Origin: Aminobacter sp. J41 | Lineage (GTDB): Bacteria > Pseudomonadota > Alphaproteobacteria > Rhizobiales > Rhizobiaceae | Assembly (NCBI RefSeq): GCF_000526635.1 | Contig: NZ_JAGL01000007.1 | Location: 81,694-145,693, forward strand | Length of the DNA: 64,000 bases | Direction of reading: 5' to 3' | Shown: positions 56,730 through 64,000 of the stretch, piece by piece | Layout of the letters: the number at the start of each line of letters is the position of its first letter | How positions within the stretch are numbered: the stretch's first letter is position 1 | Notes under the pieces: model-generated | What the model was told of the DNA's origin: nothing | Databases searched by the model: none | What the model saw: only the letters and a program-made list of their open reading frames with translations | Translations under genes and position numbers: made by a program

Positions 56730-57430
56730 GACCGCGCCTCCATGAACCCGCCATAGCGGCTGAGACGCAGCTCGATCCGCGCCTGCAGCGCCGATAGCAC
56801 CGAGCTGATGACGAGATAGATCAGCGCCGCCTCGACATAGAGGATTAGCGGCTCATAGGTCACCGCCACCACGCGCTGCGCCGCCTGGAACAGCTCCGGC
56901 ACGGTGATCGCCGCGGCGAGTGACGTGTCCTTCACCAGCGAGATGAAGGTGTTCGACAGCGGCGGCACGGCGACCCGTGCCGCTTGCGGCAGCACCGTCC
57001 GGCGCATGGTCTGAGACCACGACATGCCGATCGAGAACGAGGCCTCCCACTGGCCCTTGGCCACCGACGAGATCGCGGCGCGCACGATCTCCGAGGAGTA
57101 GGCGCCGATGTTGAGCGTGAAGCCGATCAGCGCGGCCGGATACGCGTCTAGCAGGATGCCGACCGACGGCAGGCCGTAGAAGATCAGGAAAAGCTGCACC
57201 AGCAGCGGCGTGCCGCGGATGATCCAGACATAGAAGCGCACGATGGCCGCCAGCGGCCAGGGCCCGAACAGGCGGATCAGTGCCACGATCAGGCCGAGCG
57301 TCAGGCCGAAGGCGAAGGACAGCAGCGTGAGCGGGATGGTAAATGCAAGCGCGGCCCACAAAAGCGGGCCGAGCGAGTCGATCATGAGTTGCAGCCAGTG
57401 CGGCACGACCATCACTCCGTTGTCAGGCAA
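56726..57430 (-). CDS. tcyL: Amino-acid ABC transporter permease, cystine type
   Basis: The ~234-residue permease has about five membrane helices and the EAA-loop IGMSWSQTMRRTVLPQAARVAVPPLSN typical of the HisM/TcyL family; a conserved IRGTPLLVQLFLIFYGLP lies upstream. An alternative start is at 57412. The gene precedes the ATPase and follows the binding protein. The stop overlaps the ATPase start. Confidence 0.9.
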   Translation of the reverse strand: MPDNGVMVVPHWLQLMIDSLGPLLWAALAFTIPLTLLSFAFGLTLGLIVALIRLFGPWPLAAIVRFYVWIIRGTPLLVQLFLIFYGLPSVGILLDAYPAALIGFTLNIGAYSSEIVRAAISSVAKGQWEASFSIGMSWSQTMRRTVLPQAARVAVPPLSNTFISLVKDTSLAAAITVPELFQAAQRVVAVTYEPLILYVEAALIYLVISSVLSALQARIELRLSRYGGFMEARS

Positions 57431-57484
57431 TGTAGCGGGGCCGTGCGCAGAACTGCAAGGTAGGCCGCCGAAAACGCGAGCTTG

Positions 57485-58258
57485 CTACTCCGACACGTCT
57501 TCGCCGAAATATTTCTCCGAGATCTTCTGGTAGGTGCCGTCGGACTTGATCTCATCGAGCGCCTTGTTGATCGCGTCCACCAGCTCTGCATCGCCCTTGC
57601 GGATCAGGATGCCGGACTCCGACGCATCGCCCTGCGTGGCCACGATCTTCACCGGCGCGTTGGGCTGCTTCTTCTTGAAGTCGAAGAAGGACAGGCTGTC
57701 GTTGAGGGTGGCGTCAGCGCGGCCCTGAACGACAAGCGCGATCGACTGGTCGAACCCATCGGTGGCGACAATCTCCGCGCCGGCTTCCTGGGCCATCTTG
57801 CCGTAGTTGCTGGTCAGCGACTGCGCCGCCTTCTTGCCGCTGAGGTGGGCAAAATCGGTAATGTCGGCATTGTCCTCGCGCACGATCAGCGCCGCTTTCG
57901 AGGCGACATAAGGCTGCGAGAAGTCGTACTTTGCCTTGCGCTCCTCGGTGATGCCGACCTGGTTGATGACGACGTCGTAGCGCTTGGCATCCAGGCCGGC
58001 GATCAGGCCGTCCCACTTGCCCTCGACGAACTCGGCCTTCACGCCGAGGCGCTCGGCGACTGCTTCGCCGATTTCGACGTCGAAGCCGACAAGCTTGCCG
58101 GTATCGTCATGATAGGTGAAAGGGGCATAAGTGCCCTCGGTGCCGATCTTGATGACCCCGGCCGACTTGATGGCATCGAAATTCTCGCCGGCATGGACCG
58201 GAATGGCAGCAAGTGCCTGGATGGCGCCTGCGACGAGAACTGCTTTCAGCCAGCTCAT
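57485..58258 (-). CDS. tcyJ: Periplasmic cystine-binding protein (TcyJ/FliY-like)
   Basis: The 257-residue protein has a signal peptide (~residues 1-26, PVHA-GE) and a SBP_bac_3 fold. It shares long blocks with E. coli FliY/TcyJ: GTEGTYAPFTYHDDTGKLVGF, KWDGLIAGLDAKRYDVVINQ, ERKAKYDFSQPY and KYFGEDVSE at the end. This supports cystine as ligand, though related amino acids are possible. The start at 58258 is likely; it heads the tcyJ-tcyL-tcyN operon, which converges on the decarboxylase gene. Confidence 0.9.
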   Translation of the reverse strand: MSWLKAVLVAGAIQALAAIPVHAGENFDAIKSAGVIKIGTEGTYAPFTYHDDTGKLVGFDVEIGEAVAERLGVKAEFVEGKWDGLIAGLDAKRYDVVINQVGITEERKAKYDFSQPYVASKAALIVREDNADITDFAHLSGKKAAQSLTSNYGKMAQEAGAEIVATDGFDQSIALVVQGRADATLNDSLSFFDFKKKQPNAPVKIVATQGDASESGILIRKGDAELVDAINKALDEIKSDGTYQKISEKYFGEDVSE

Positions 58259-58522
58259 GGCAATCTCCGTTGATTTCGCCCTGGAACAGGAAAAATTTTC
58301 TGCTGCCAAATCTAGGTCGGCCACGCTGTAGAACAAGAATGCGCAATCTGCCGAAAAGCACGTAGGGGAATTTTTGTTCTTCTGAGGCTGGCGACCGCGC
58401 GGCGAATTGCTCGGGCGTATCATCCCGGCTTGAGGGCCATCTGGAGGGAAATCCGGGGACGGGTGTCGGAACGCGCCGAGCCCGTTCGTCTTCTCAATTC
58501 ACAGGGGGCGAAGGAGGATTTC

Positions 58523-59176
58523 ATGACGCCGATCATCACCGTCTTTGCCAACAGCCCGGATGGCGGCAGGGGTCTTGCCCGTGACATGCGGGTGCGCTGG
58601 GCGCTCGAAGAGGTTGGACAGCTGTACGAAGTGCGCACGCAGACCTTTGCGGAGTTGAAGCAGGTGGACCATCTCCGGCGTCAGCCCTTTGGCCAGATCC
58701 CGACCTATGAGGAGGATGGTCTTGTCCTGTTCGAATCCGGAGCGATTGTCCTTCACATCGCGCAGAAGCATCCGGGCCTGCTGCCGGCCGATCCAATAGC
58801 ACGCGCCCGCGCGATCTCATGGCTGTTCGCCGCCCTCAACACGATTGAGCCGCCGATCGTCGAGCGTGAGCAGATGCCTTTGGTTGAGCGCGAGCAGCCC
58901 TGGTACAGCGAGGAGCGCCTCGCATTTCTCGACGATCGCGTCCGCATCCGGCTCCGCGATCTCTCCGCCCGGCTGGGCGACTCCGATTGGCTGGAAGGTG
59001 AGTTCAGCGCAGGCGACCTGATGATGATCGAGGTGCTGCGTCGGCTGGAGCGCTCGCCGATGCTCGGCGAGTTCCCGGAACTTGTCGCCTACATCGGACG
59101 CGGCTGCGCCCGTCCAGCGTTCCAACGGGCCTTTGCCTCCCAGCTCAAATTGTTCCGCGCGTCGTCAGCGGTCTGA
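58523..59176 (+). CDS. Glutathione S-transferase family protein
   Basis: The 217-residue protein has an N-terminal thioredoxin-like domain (residues ~3-85, with QIPTYEEDGLVLFESGAIVLHIA) and a C-terminal helical domain (~90-210). The PxYxxDxxL-ESxAI motif binds the gamma-glutamyl part of glutathione. No serine or cysteine catalytic residue can be assigned. The start at 58523 follows a strong AAGGAGG (58511-58517). It is transcribed opposite the cystine importer. Confidence 0.9.
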   Translation: MTPIITVFANSPDGGRGLARDMRVRWALEEVGQLYEVRTQTFAELKQVDHLRRQPFGQIPTYEEDGLVLFESGAIVLHIAQKHPGLLPADPIARARAISWLFAALNTIEPPIVEREQMPLVEREQPWYSEERLAFLDDRVRIRLRDLSARLGDSDWLEGEFSAGDLMMIEVLRRLERSPMLGEFPELVAYIGRGCARPAFQRAFASQLKLFRASSAV

Positions 59177-59178
59177 CA

Positions 59179-60990
59179 TCACCTCGCGTCGGGAGATATC
59201 TCGGCCTTGCTGCGCTGCGCATTGCCGCGCACCAGCCGCCGCGCGGCATCGTCATAGACACCGCCCGTCAGCTCGATGGCAAAGCGCTCGGCATCGCGCC
59301 GGCGCACATCCTCCATAACGCGACGGCGTTCCTCTTCGTCTACCTCGCACAGCTCGAGCGCCCGCTCGGCGCAGGCAAGCGCCGACTCGTAGGTCTCGCG
59401 GATCTGCCAGTCGACACCGGCATGGACGAGCTCGGCCGCGTGCTCGCCGTCGAACGAGTGCGCCAGAACCGGCACCAGCGGGAACTCCGCCTTCACAAGC
59501 TCGATGATCTTCAGGCACGCCTCGCGGTCGTCGATCGCAACGATGATGAGGTGCGCATCCTCCGCGCCCGCCGGATGCAGGATGTCGAGCCGCGAGCCGT
59601 CGCCATAATAGACCTTGAAGCCGAAGTCCGCCGCGTCGCGGATCGCCACCGTATCCGTCTCGATGATCGAGACGGTATATCCACTTGCGAACAGCGGCTG
59701 GCTGGCTATCTGGCCGAACCGGCCGAAGCCAATCAGCAGCACGCTGGCTGAAAAATCCTCCGGGGCCTCGACGCCGTCCAGCGACACGGCTGGTTTCGGA
59801 ATCAGCCGGTCATGCAGGATCACCATCAGCGGGGTGAGGGCCATCGAGACGATGATGGTCGCTGTAAGCAGTGCGTTCGCCTCGGCATTGATGATGCCTT
59901 CGGCGGTGGCAGCCGAGTAGAGCACGAAGGCGAACTCGCCGCCCTGCGCCATCAGCACCGCGCGCTCGATCGCCTCCCGTTGGCTCGCCCTGAAGAGCCG
60001 CGCAACCGCATAGATGCCGATGATCTTCATGATCATGTAACCGGCAACCGCAACCGCGATCAGGCCCAAATTGGCTGCGATCACCGCAAGGTCGAGCGAC
60101 ATGCCGACGCCGAGGAAGAAGAGGCCAAGCAGGATGCCGCGGAAGGGTTCGACGTCGGCCTCGAGCTGATGGCGGAACGACGACTCTGACAGCAATACGC
60201 CTGCGAGGAACGCACCCATCGCCATCGACAGGCCACCAAGCTGCATCGCGGGTGCCGCGCCCAGCACGACGAACAGCGCTGCCGCCGTCATCACCTCTCG
60301 CGCTTTGGCTTGCCCCAGCATCCTGAACAGCGGATCGAGCAGGTAAAGGCCTGCAACCACAAGCCCGGCGATCGAAGCAAGGCCAATGCCCACCGCCATC
60401 AGCCGGTCGATCAGGCTCGTGTGTTCGCCGCCGGGCGCCAGAAACACGACCAAAGCCAGTAGCGGCACGATGGCGAGGTCCTCGAGCAGCAGGATGGCAA
60501 CGATCCGCCGGCCCTTGGGCAGGCCGATCGAGCGCCGCTCCTCGAGCGTCTGCATGACGATCGCCGTCGAGGTCAGCACGAAGCCCGTGCCGGCGACAAA
60601 GCTCTGGGCGACCGGATAGCCGAGCGCGAGCCCGACGAGCGTGAGCAGGCCGATGCAGAGCCCGACCTGTGCGAGGCCAAGGCCGAAAATCTCGCCCCTC
60701 ATTGCCCACAGCCGCGACGGTTGCATCTCCAGGCCGATGATGAACAGGAACATGACGACGCCGAGTTCGGCGACGTGCAGAATCGCTTGCGTATCGTAGA
60801 ACAGGCCGATGCCGAACGGCCCGATCGCGAGGCCAGCTGCGAGATAGCCGAGCACCGAACCGAGCCCGAGCCGCCTGAACAGCGGCACGGCGATGACGGC
60901 AGCGCCCAGCAGGACGACGACAGGCATGAGGTCGAAGCCACTATGCGAGGCTGCTTCCGCGGCATGGCTGGCGGTTTCGGCGGCGGCCAT
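59179..60990 (-). CDS. CPA2-family K+/H+ antiporter with TrkA-N domain (Kef-like)
   Basis: The 603-residue transporter has about 12 membrane helices (residues ~20-390) with ALLLEDLAIVPLL-like conserved acidic segments, then a Rossmann TrkA-N domain with GFGRFGQIASQPL binding NAD(H). Glutathione-gated Kef systems protect cells from electrophiles by acidifying the cytoplasm. The neighbouring GST and the 4-bp spaced small membrane gene make a Kef-like role plausible. Confidence 0.92.
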   Translation of the reverse strand: MAAAETASHAAEAASHSGFDLMPVVVLLGAAVIAVPLFRRLGLGSVLGYLAAGLAIGPFGIGLFYDTQAILHVAELGVVMFLFIIGLEMQPSRLWAMRGEIFGLGLAQVGLCIGLLTLVGLALGYPVAQSFVAGTGFVLTSTAIVMQTLEERRSIGLPKGRRIVAILLLEDLAIVPLLALVVFLAPGGEHTSLIDRLMAVGIGLASIAGLVVAGLYLLDPLFRMLGQAKAREVMTAAALFVVLGAAPAMQLGGLSMAMGAFLAGVLLSESSFRHQLEADVEPFRGILLGLFFLGVGMSLDLAVIAANLGLIAVAVAGYMIMKIIGIYAVARLFRASQREAIERAVLMAQGGEFAFVLYSAATAEGIINAEANALLTATIIVSMALTPLMVILHDRLIPKPAVSLDGVEAPEDFSASVLLIGFGRFGQIASQPLFASGYTVSIIETDTVAIRDAADFGFKVYYGDGSRLDILHPAGAEDAHLIIVAIDDREACLKIIELVKAEFPLVPVLAHSFDGEHAAELVHAGVDWQIRETYESALACAERALELCEVDEEERRRVMEDVRRRDAERFAIELTGGVYDDAARRLVRGNAQRSKAEISPDAR

Positions 60991-60993
60991 CGC

Positions 60994-61263
60994 TCAGGCC
61001 CGCACCAGCTGCCAGGCAAGCATCGCCGCGATGGCGGCCGGTAGTGCGAAGACCACCAGCAGGATTGGCAGCTCTTGCCCGACTGTGTACCCCGCCTTCG
61101 TAACGCCGACCCACATATTGATGAGCGCGACCAGCAGCCAAACCGGGATGAACACCCGTGCCGCCACCGTCATCCCGGCGGCATCCCCGCCCCACAGCCG
61201 ACCGAAAAGCATGAATATGCCCAAAAGCACCACCCCTCCGGTGATGACGAGCAGCATGTGCAT
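60994..61263 (-). CDS. Small membrane protein upstream of the Kef-like antiporter
   Basis: The 89-residue protein (MHMLLVITGGVVLLGI start) has three predicted membrane helices. It ends 4 bp before the antiporter start and shares its ribosome binding pattern (GGAGGGGAG before 61263). It may be an accessory subunit of the Kef-like antiporter, but no domain is recognised. Confidence 0.75.
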   Translation of the reverse strand: MHMLLVITGGVVLLGIFMLFGRLWGGDAAGMTVAARVFIPVWLLVALINMWVGVTKAGYTVGQELPILLVVFALPAAIAAMLAWQLVRA

Positions 61264-61283
61264 GGCTCCCCTCCATACTTGCG

Positions 61284-61299
61284 AATATTAGCTAGTATT
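61284..61299. promoter_or_regulatory. Near-palindromic AT-rich operator-like sequence
   Basis: AATATTAGCTAGTATT is a palindrome with one mismatched pair, centred on TAGCTA. It lies 21 bp upstream of the 89-residue membrane protein gene, in the promoter position. The form suits an ArsR-type or similar repressor, but no regulator gene is adjacent. Confidence 0.4.
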
Positions 61300-61474
61300 G
61301 AAGTGTATGGGCAGCTTTGCCAATGGGGGACGATCTTCGGTTGTAACGCTGGAACGGGTAGGGGAAGGGGAATCATAGCGTCCGGCGAAGGCGGGCCCCG
61401 CGGGAGTGCCGGCCGGGTCTCAGCCCGCGTTGCTGCGCCCCAGTCGCCGCGCGGCAGGGGGAGGATGAGCGAGA

Positions 61475-61890
61475 TCATCTCGCTCTTTCTGCCACCAATC
61501 TCGCGGTCCACATGCCAAGGAACATTGCGGGCAGGAACGCAAGGGTGCCGGGGGCGCCGAGGCCAAGCGCGGCGATGGCCGGGCCGGGGCAGAAGCCGGC
61601 AAGGCCCCAGCCGATACCGAAGAGAGCAGGTCCCACGATCAGGCGAGCGTCATGTCCTTGCCCGCCGGAACGCTGAAGCTGGGGGCCGCGACAGGCCGGT
61701 CGCGGCGAAGCACCAGCCCGTAGCCGACGAAGGCGACCAGCACGGCCCCGCCCATCACGAAGGCGAGCGACGGATCCCATGTGCCGAAGAGGTCGAGGAA
61801 GTTGAGCACCTTGGCGGGATCGGCCATGCCCGACACCACCAGTCCTGCGCCGAATAGAAGGCCAAGGGCGAGGTTGACGAGGAACGACAT
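61475..61890 (-). pseudogene. DUF6691/YeeE-YedE half, broken by a 1-bp frameshift
   Basis: The upstream frame (from ATG 61890) encodes MSFLVNLALGLLFGAGLVVSGMADP and runs to a stop at 61639. The other frame continues the same family sequence (ARLIVGPALFGIGWGLAGFCPGPAI) to 61475. Restoring one base between 61649 and 61650 would give a 138-residue protein with KDIDARLIVG at the joint. So this is the second half of a sulfur transporter pair that is either inactivated or hit by a sequencing error. The partner YeeE/YedE gene is immediately upstream. Confidence 0.85.
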
Positions 61891-61891
61891 T

Positions 61892-62320
61892 CTAGCCTCC
61901 GATCACGTGACGGACAATGAAGACCGTGACGAACGCTGTCGCCATGAAGATCAGCGTGGCAACCAGCGAGCGCACCGACAGGCGCGACAGACCGCACACG
62001 CCGTGACCTGAAGTGCAGCCATTGCCCCAGACCGTGCCAAAGCCGACGAGCAGGCCGGCGCCGATCATCAGCGGAATGTTCGAGGAGATCGTCTGGCGGA
62101 TTGCGTCCCCGCTCGACCACGAAAGCAGCAGCGGGGCGGCGATGATGCCGAGGATGAAGCCAAAGCGCGAGAGGAAGCCGCCGTCGCGGTAGGGCGAAAG
62201 CAACCTGCTGGCGATGCCGGAAATGCCGGCGATCCGGCCCTCCCAGAGCATCAGCAGCACGGCTGACAGGCCGATCATCGCGCCGCCGATGAGCGAGGCA
62301 AAGGGGGTGAATTCGGTCAT
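61892..62320 (-). CDS. YeeE/YedE-family sulfur transport protein
   Basis: The 142-residue protein has about four membrane helices and the motif GNGCTSGHGVCGLSRLSVRS, typical of the thiosulfate/sulfur transporters YeeE/YedE. The cysteines of GCTSGHGVCG are part of the sulfur route. It is separated by one base from the second half (broken), which it normally pairs with. In other rhizobia this pair sits beside a BigR/SqrR repressor and a persulfide dioxygenase; neither is visible here. Confidence 0.88.
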   Translation of the reverse strand: MTEFTPFASLIGGAMIGLSAVLLMLWEGRIAGISGIASRLLSPYRDGGFLSRFGFILGIIAAPLLLSWSSGDAIRQTISSNIPLMIGAGLLVGFGTVWGNGCTSGHGVCGLSRLSVRSLVATLIFMATAFVTVFIVRHVIGG

Positions 62321-62736
62321 CGGTTCTATCCTTGATGAGGTGATGGCTGCGCTGCGGGTTGATCCATCCGGAGGTCACTGAACTCTCCGCATGGTGCTGA
62401 GTGAACTGGTGCACCACCTCGCGCCGACACCGGGGCTAGGCGGATCCACACAGCAGGAGGCGTGATCGTTCCCTTGCTGCGGCGCGAGCCGGGTAGATAC
62501 CCTTACATCAATTACAAAAGATCGCAATCGTTTTATCGCAATTAACGGCGTGTCAGCTTAGACGTGTCCGGCGGGGCGCCTTGTTCACGTTCGCGCTTTT
62601 GGTTATCCTTTCTCGCATGATGTTTATGTCCACGTTCTTTCCGCTGATCTGAACGACTTTCAGTCGTTCACGCGCTTTTGGCGCCATTCAGATCAAACGG
62701 TTCCGCTTGACGCGGTATCCGCACGGAGAACGTGTA
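62321..62736. other. 415-bp gene-free region before the PhyH gene
   Basis: YeeE reads left from 62320 and the PhyH gene reads right from 62737. The region is AT-rich near 62490-62545 and includes a direct repeat ATCGCAAT (62521-62528 and 62535-62542). A pair of nested inverted repeats lies at 62645-62695. No gene is supported. Confidence 0.5.
62645..62695. repeat. Nested inverted repeats upstream of the PhyH gene
   Basis: TGATCTGAA (62645-62653) is exactly complementary to TTCAGATCA (62687-62695). Inside the left arm, GAACGACT (62651-62658) pairs with AGTCGTTC (62662-62669). These could form alternative RNA or cruciform structures, such as an operator or an attenuator. Confidence 0.6.
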
Positions 62737-63527
62737 ATGCCCAAAATCGAGCATGTCGGCCTGACTTCCGACCAGGTCCAAAGCTTCATTGACGATGGCT
62801 TCGTCAAAATCGAAAATGCCTTCAGCGTCGATCTCGCAAAACAATGCAGGGACGAATTGTGGGCCGATATAGGTCTGTCGCCGGATGAGCCCGAAAAATG
62901 GGTTCATCCCGTTGTTTGGGTGGGGTTCAAGGCTTCGCCCCCCTTCATCGAAGCCGCCAAAACGCCGCGCCTTCATCAAGCCTACAACCAGCTTGCTGGC
63001 GAAGGCCGCTGGCTTGCCCCCAAGGGCCTCAGAACCTTTCCGATCCGCTTTCCCTCTCCGGAAATGCCCGGTGACGATGGCTGGCATGTGGACATGAGCT
63101 TCGGCACCGACAATCCTGATTTCATGGAATGGCGTGCCAACGTGAAGAGCAGCGGACGCGCCTTGCTGATGCTGTTCCTGTTTTCGGATGTCGGCCCGGA
63201 CGATGCACCCACGAGAATTCGGGTGGGTTCCCATGCCCACATCGCACGGGAATTACTCCCCTACGGCGAAGCGGGCGCAACGCTCAGACAATTGTCTGCG
63301 AATGGCCACGCCTCCACGGAGGTTGTAAGGTGGAACTGGCGACAGGCACGGCGGGCACAGTCTATCTCTGCCACCCTTTTCTGGTCCATGCCGCACAGCC
63401 ACACCGGGGGGAGCGGCCGCGCTTCATGGCGCAACCGGCACTCCTGCCGAAAGGCGAGTTCGATCGCGCCCTGCCGCCATCTCCGGTACAAGTGGCTATC
63501 CGCCAGGCAATTGGGATGACTATCTAA
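62737..63527 (+). pseudogene. Phytanoyl-CoA dioxygenase-family gene, frameshifted
   Basis: Two frames together make a PhyH-type Fe(II)/2-oxoglutarate oxygenase of about 263 residues. The first frame (start at 62737, MPKIEHVGLTSDQV, preceded by CGGAGAA) carries the HxD motif in GWHVDMSFGTD. The second frame (to 63527) carries the distal His in CHPFLVHAAQPHRGERPR. One base appears missing near 63326-63327; restoring it gives EVVKVELATGTAG. Codon use and base content differ slightly from neighbours, and an IS element follows, suggesting an acquired gene. Confidence 0.8.
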
Positions 63528-63530
63528 TCG

Positions 63531-63573
63531 CCGTAGGTTTCGGGGCTACCGCGCGTAGCCCCGAAGCCTACGG
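63531..63573. terminator. Strong inverted repeat between PhyH and the BA14K fragment
   Basis: CCGTAGGTTTCGGGGCTAC (63531-63549) pairs with GTAGCCCCGAAGCCTACGG (63555-63573) over 19 bp with one G-U. It lies between two convergent coding ends and probably terminates both, although neither side has a clear T-run. Confidence 0.7.
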
Positions 63574-63591
63574 CAGCTGGCCGCAGCTCTT

Positions 63592-63858
63592 TCATTCGCA
63601 CTGCACCCGCGGGCCGCCGCCATAGGGCTGATATGTGTTGTCCTCAACTCGATATGAGCGGTAACGGGACATGCAAGAGGCAATAAAGTCGGACGTCAGA
63701 GGCCGATCAGCCTCCTGCGAAGCTGCCAGCTGATACGTTTCATCATCTTCGACGATGGTGTCCCACCGCGTGGTGTAACTGACGGCATTGGTCGCCGTGC
63801 TGTCCGGCTTGGCCGGGTTGGTCAGCGTGCTGCTACTGCTGGCAGGCTGATGAAGGGA
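63592..63858 (-). pseudogene. BA14K-family protein fragment, 5'-truncated
   Basis: The minus-strand frame ends at TGA 63592-63594. It encodes a C-terminal BA14K motif, CMSRYRSYRVEDNTYQPYGG, preceded by an acidic linker. The frame is closed by a stop at 63859-63861 and has no start codon. The 5' part overlaps the 3' end of an IS256-family transposase in another frame, so the original gene seems to be cut off by the insertion. Confidence 0.7.
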
Positions 63859-64000
63859 TCATCGCTCAATTGTCCGACGCTTTCCAGCGTCATGTAGCGG
63901 GCACGCTGAACGGCCCATTCATCGTTCTGTTCGAGCAGCAGGGCTCCGACGAGACGCACGATGGCGTCGTCATTCGGGAATATGCCGACGACATCGGTGC
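63822..64000 (-). mobile_element. IS256-family transposase, 3' end (continues past the window)
   Basis: The minus-strand frame ends at TGA 63822-63824. It encodes the IS256/Mutator C-terminus: [35 protein letters not shown] and [11 protein letters not shown]. The start is beyond the window edge. The terminal inverted repeat was not recognised, since the coding tail of the BA14K fragment follows at once. Confidence 0.85.

Overview
The window is GC-rich bacterial chromosome, densely packed with genes on both strands. Protein content and gene order point to an alphaproteobacterium of the order Hyphomicrobiales (Rhizobiales), probably the Phyllobacteriaceae/Mesorhizobium neighbourhood; the genus cannot be fixed from sequence alone. 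The clues are the run NDUFA12 - DUF2155 - aat - accC - accB - aroQ - dsbA, a 440-residue ProRS without the editing insertion, an RNase E with a large charged insertion in S1, a BTLCP-type transglutaminase-like protein, a BA14K fragment, and an Irr-type operator before the suf operon. Nearly all of the window is core genome. Only the last ~1.5 kb looks accessory.

Layout. 0.3-3.6 kb: proS with the lipoprotein-export genes lolC/lolD in one overlapping operon, ending in an unusual G-rich terminator. 3.8-6.0 kb: three minus-strand genes (BTLCP, double PilZ, PAS), then a 450-bp gap with a candidate small RNA. 6.5-10.9 kb: rhomboid protease, CBS protein, gatB, GNAT, EamA exporter. 10.9-17.7 kb: a secreted Cys-rich protein, the complex I accessory NDUFA12, DUF2155, then aat, fatty-acid synthesis genes accC/accB, aroQ, a DsbA-like oxidoreductase and a periplasmic M48/TPR protease. 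17.8-26.6 kb: aminotransferase, rne, and the peptidoglycan genes amiC and mrcA. 26.7-36.7 kb: prfB with programmed frameshift, M23 peptidase, bcp, a giant AsmA/YhdP-like protein, a paired repeat, tyrS, anmK, hydrolase.

36.9-44.3 kb is a complete SUF iron-sulfur assembly operon (cysteine desulfurase, sufBCDS, sufT-like, sufA, plus a TfoX-N gene) with a near-consensus Irr box ahead of it. 44.3-47.1 kb: DEAD-box helicase, NAD kinase and tRNA-Thr(UGU). 47.2-50.5 kb: a small two-TM protein, a 30-residue membrane microprotein, a membrane alpha/beta-hydrolase and a copper pair (PCuAC chaperone + DUF2946).

50.6-59.2 kb is the most distinctive functional block. A SARP/TPR regulator faces away from a cupin - cysteine-synthase-like - group II PLP decarboxylase operon. 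A three-gene cystine ABC importer converges on that operon and a GST lies beyond it. Together these suggest sulfur-amino-acid uptake and conversion, possibly to taurine-like products. 59.2-62.3 kb: a Kef-type K+/H+ antiporter with a small membrane partner, then a YeeE/YedE sulfur-transport pair, one half of which carries a one-base frameshift. 62.7-64 kb: a frameshifted PhyH-family dioxygenase, a 5'-truncated BA14K fragment and the 3' end of an IS256-family transposase.

I found no CRISPR array, prophage, integrase, rRNA or clear defence system, and I cannot support a claim of an entirely new system. The strongest leads are the sulfur-amino-acid cluster, the two intergenic elements sharing an exact 18-mer (one with a G-quadruplex-like terminator loop), and the unannotated 30-residue membrane peptide.
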